8,266 bases of DNA, from positions 1 through 8,266 of the forward strand of contig CALFJA010000037.1 of the NCBI GenBank assembly GCA_937877605.1, given 5' to 3'. The stretch is from an uncultured Prevotellaceae bacterium (GTDB lineage: Bacteria > Bacteroidota > Bacteroidia > Bacteroidales > Bacteroidaceae). The position numbers were made by a program, and so were the translations under genes. Below, piece by piece: positions 7,275 through 8,266 of the stretch. The notes under the pieces are model-generated. The model searched no databases. It was not told the DNA's origin and was given only the letters and a program-made list of their open reading frames with translations. Position 1 is the stretch's first letter. Each line of letters starts with the position of its first letter.

Positions 7275-7312
7275 AAAGAAGCCTGACGGAACACTCCGTC
7301 AGGCTTCTTTTG
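7275..7312 (+). terminator. Strong rho-independent terminator of the helicase gene
   Basis: A 16-bp stem (7275-7290 with 7295-7310; core GAAGCCTGACGGA) closes an ACAC loop and runs into TTTTGTTTT. It lies 15 bases after the helicase stop codon and insulates the CRISPR array from read-through. Confidence 0.92.
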
Positions 7313-7317
7313 TTTTG

Positions 7318-7392
7318 CCCTTTTTAGTCAGCCTCTGCTTTCGATAGACTGTGACTCTAACCTACCATTAAAATTATGGTAGGCACTATTCA
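7318..7392 (+). promoter_or_regulatory. Candidate CRISPR leader (left flank of the array)
   Basis: About 75 non-coding bases lie between the helicase terminator and the first repeat. The first repeat is a perfect copy, which fits the leader end better than a decayed trailer end. Promoter signals are weak: TTTG at 7314-7317 with TGCTTTCG at 7336-7343, two mismatches and an 18-base spacer. The leader assignment is therefore tentative; the leader could instead be beyond the right edge. Confidence 0.35.
7361..7383. repeat. Inverted repeat just before the first CRISPR repeat
   Basis: CCTACCAT (7361-7368) and ATGGTAGG (7376-7383) are perfect complements around a 7-base AT loop, ending 9 bases before repeat 1. 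There is no T-run, so a terminator is unlikely. It could be a protein site for spacer integration or array transcription. Confidence 0.5.
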
Positions 7393-8266
7393 GTTGTCAT
7401 GCTTATCCATTTGATAAGCTTCTACAACTAGGTACGCCGAAAACCGTCATCAAGTTTGAAGTTGTCATGCTTATCCATTTGATAAGCTTCTACAACTTGC
7501 CACGAATTTACTGTAACGACAGTTTCAGTAAGTTGTCATGCTTATCCATTTGATAAGCTTCTACAACGCCGATAATACAAGATACAGTGAACGTGTTCTG
7601 GGTTGTCATGCTTATCCATTTGATAAGCTTCTACAACTAATTTCAGCAGTGAGAAAGCAATAGTAAATGTGTTGTCATGCTTATCCATTTGATAAGCTTC
7701 TACAACGGGATGCTGGCCGCTGCAGTAGTTAGTCTCACCTGTTGTCATGCTTATCCATTTGATAAGCTTCTACAACGCAGCGTAACTCAGGGTGTCTTCT
7801 GGATGAATGAGTTGTCATGCTTATCCATTTGATAAGCTTCTACAACTTAAAGTACAGCAGATCATTGAAGTAAAAGTTCCTGTTGTCATGCTTATCCATT
7901 TGATAAGCTTCTACATCGGAGTATTTAACGCCGAAAGAGCGTTTAACCTGAGTTGTCATGCTTATCCATTTGATAAGCTTCTACAACAAATATCAGGAAA
8001 GTAGTGCCGAGATCGGAAAGAGTTGTCATGCTTATCCATTTGATAAGCTTCTACAACTCAATTCAAAATTAGTTCAACTATGAGTGCAAAAGGTTGTCAT
8101 GCTTATCCATTTGATAAGCTTCTACAACTTTTGAACGAAACGGACAAACTCTGTCGCTTGTGTTGTCATGCTTATCCATTTGATAAGCTTCTACAACCCA
8201 ATATCGGAGTTGACGGAAGGAGAGCACGAAGTTGTCATGCTTATCCATTTGATAAGCTTCTACAAC
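7393..8266 (+). CRISPR. CRISPR array: 13 repeats of 36 bp, 12 spacers, continues past the window
   Basis: Repeats start at 7393, 7461, 7532, 7602, 7671, 7741, 7811, 7882, 7952, 8022, 8093, 8162 and 8231. All are identical except repeat 8, where base 35 is T instead of A (7916). The twelve spacers are 32, 35, 34, 33, 34, 34, 35, 34, 34, 35, 33 and 33 bases and all differ. Each repeat begins GTTGT and ends ACAAC (complementary ends) and holds a 7-bp hairpin, GCTTATC/GATAAGC, with loop CATTT. Compared from memory with type VI-B repeats such as that of Porphyromonas Cas13b, the length, the ends and an ATTTGA at positions 17-22 agree, which favours reading on the plus strand. The spacer length does not agree with the usual 30 of VI-B. 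No cas gene or obvious tracrRNA is in the window. The last base of the window is the last base of repeat 13, so the true array end is unknown. Confidence 0.98.

Noticed and set aside
7497..7531. TTACTG/CAGTAA inverted repeat inside spacer 2
   Set aside because: A 6-bp arm within a foreign-derived spacer is most likely a property of the target sequence.
7542..8004. Open frames crossing the repeats (minus 7542-7748, plus 7807-8004) with recurring peptides
   Set aside because: They arise because the repeat is open in those frames; the recurring peptide is just the translated repeat.
8012..8024. Spacer 9 end resembles the start of a common sequencing adapter (AGATCGGAA)
   Set aside because: The match breaks with an extra A, and the spacer sits in register between two intact repeats, so adapter contamination is unlikely.

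Overview
The window looks like a piece of a Bacteroidales genome, most likely Prevotella or a close relative. Four of the five genes are preceded by matches to the Bacteroidetes promoter (an upstream TTG/TTTG, about 20 bases, then TAnnTTTG) or to its -7 half, rather than to E. coli-type promoters, and slyD by a one-mismatch -7 box. There are no Shine-Dalgarno leaders. The S8 protease ends in a domain that resembles the type IX secretion C-terminal sorting domain, and the delta subunit, SlyD and XRE proteins read like Bacteroidales family members. Genus and species cannot be fixed from the sequence alone.

Layout. (a) 1-2877: a divergent pair. A SlyD-type FKBP prolyl isomerase is on the minus strand and cut by the left edge. 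A secreted subtilisin-like protease of 735 aa is on the plus strand, and its promoter sits so close to the ATG that the mRNA would be nearly leaderless. (b) 2878-3222: intergenic, but it holds a well-formed promoter and, about 110 bases on, a rho-independent terminator with no convincing ORF between. It is a candidate small RNA. (c) 3223-3728: a small XRE-family repressor-like gene on the minus strand with a strong promoter and a palindrome over its -7 box, suggesting autoregulation. (d) 3729-4550: about 820 bases of AT-rich DNA without a convincing gene. It contains a GC-rich inverted repeat and, next to holA, a perfect 16-bp hairpin whose left arm can also pair with a third upstream segment. 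(e) 4551-5582: holA, the DNA polymerase III delta subunit (clamp loader), minus strand. (f) 5784-7259: a RecD-like superfamily 1 helicase divergent from holA, with its own promoter and a strong terminator. (g) 7393-8266: a CRISPR array of 13 repeats of 36 bp and 12 unique spacers of 32-35 bp, running off the right edge.

The genes on the left and centre are mostly housekeeping and do not form one pathway. The CRISPR array is the accessory feature. No cas gene is present in the window, so any effector and adaptation genes must lie to the right, lie elsewhere, or be absent. The repeat has the size, complementary GTTGT/ACAAC ends and central hairpin that I recall for Bacteroidetes type VI-B (Cas13b) repeats, but the spacers are longer and more variable than the roughly 30 nt usual there. 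The type is therefore open and is the main question the window raises.
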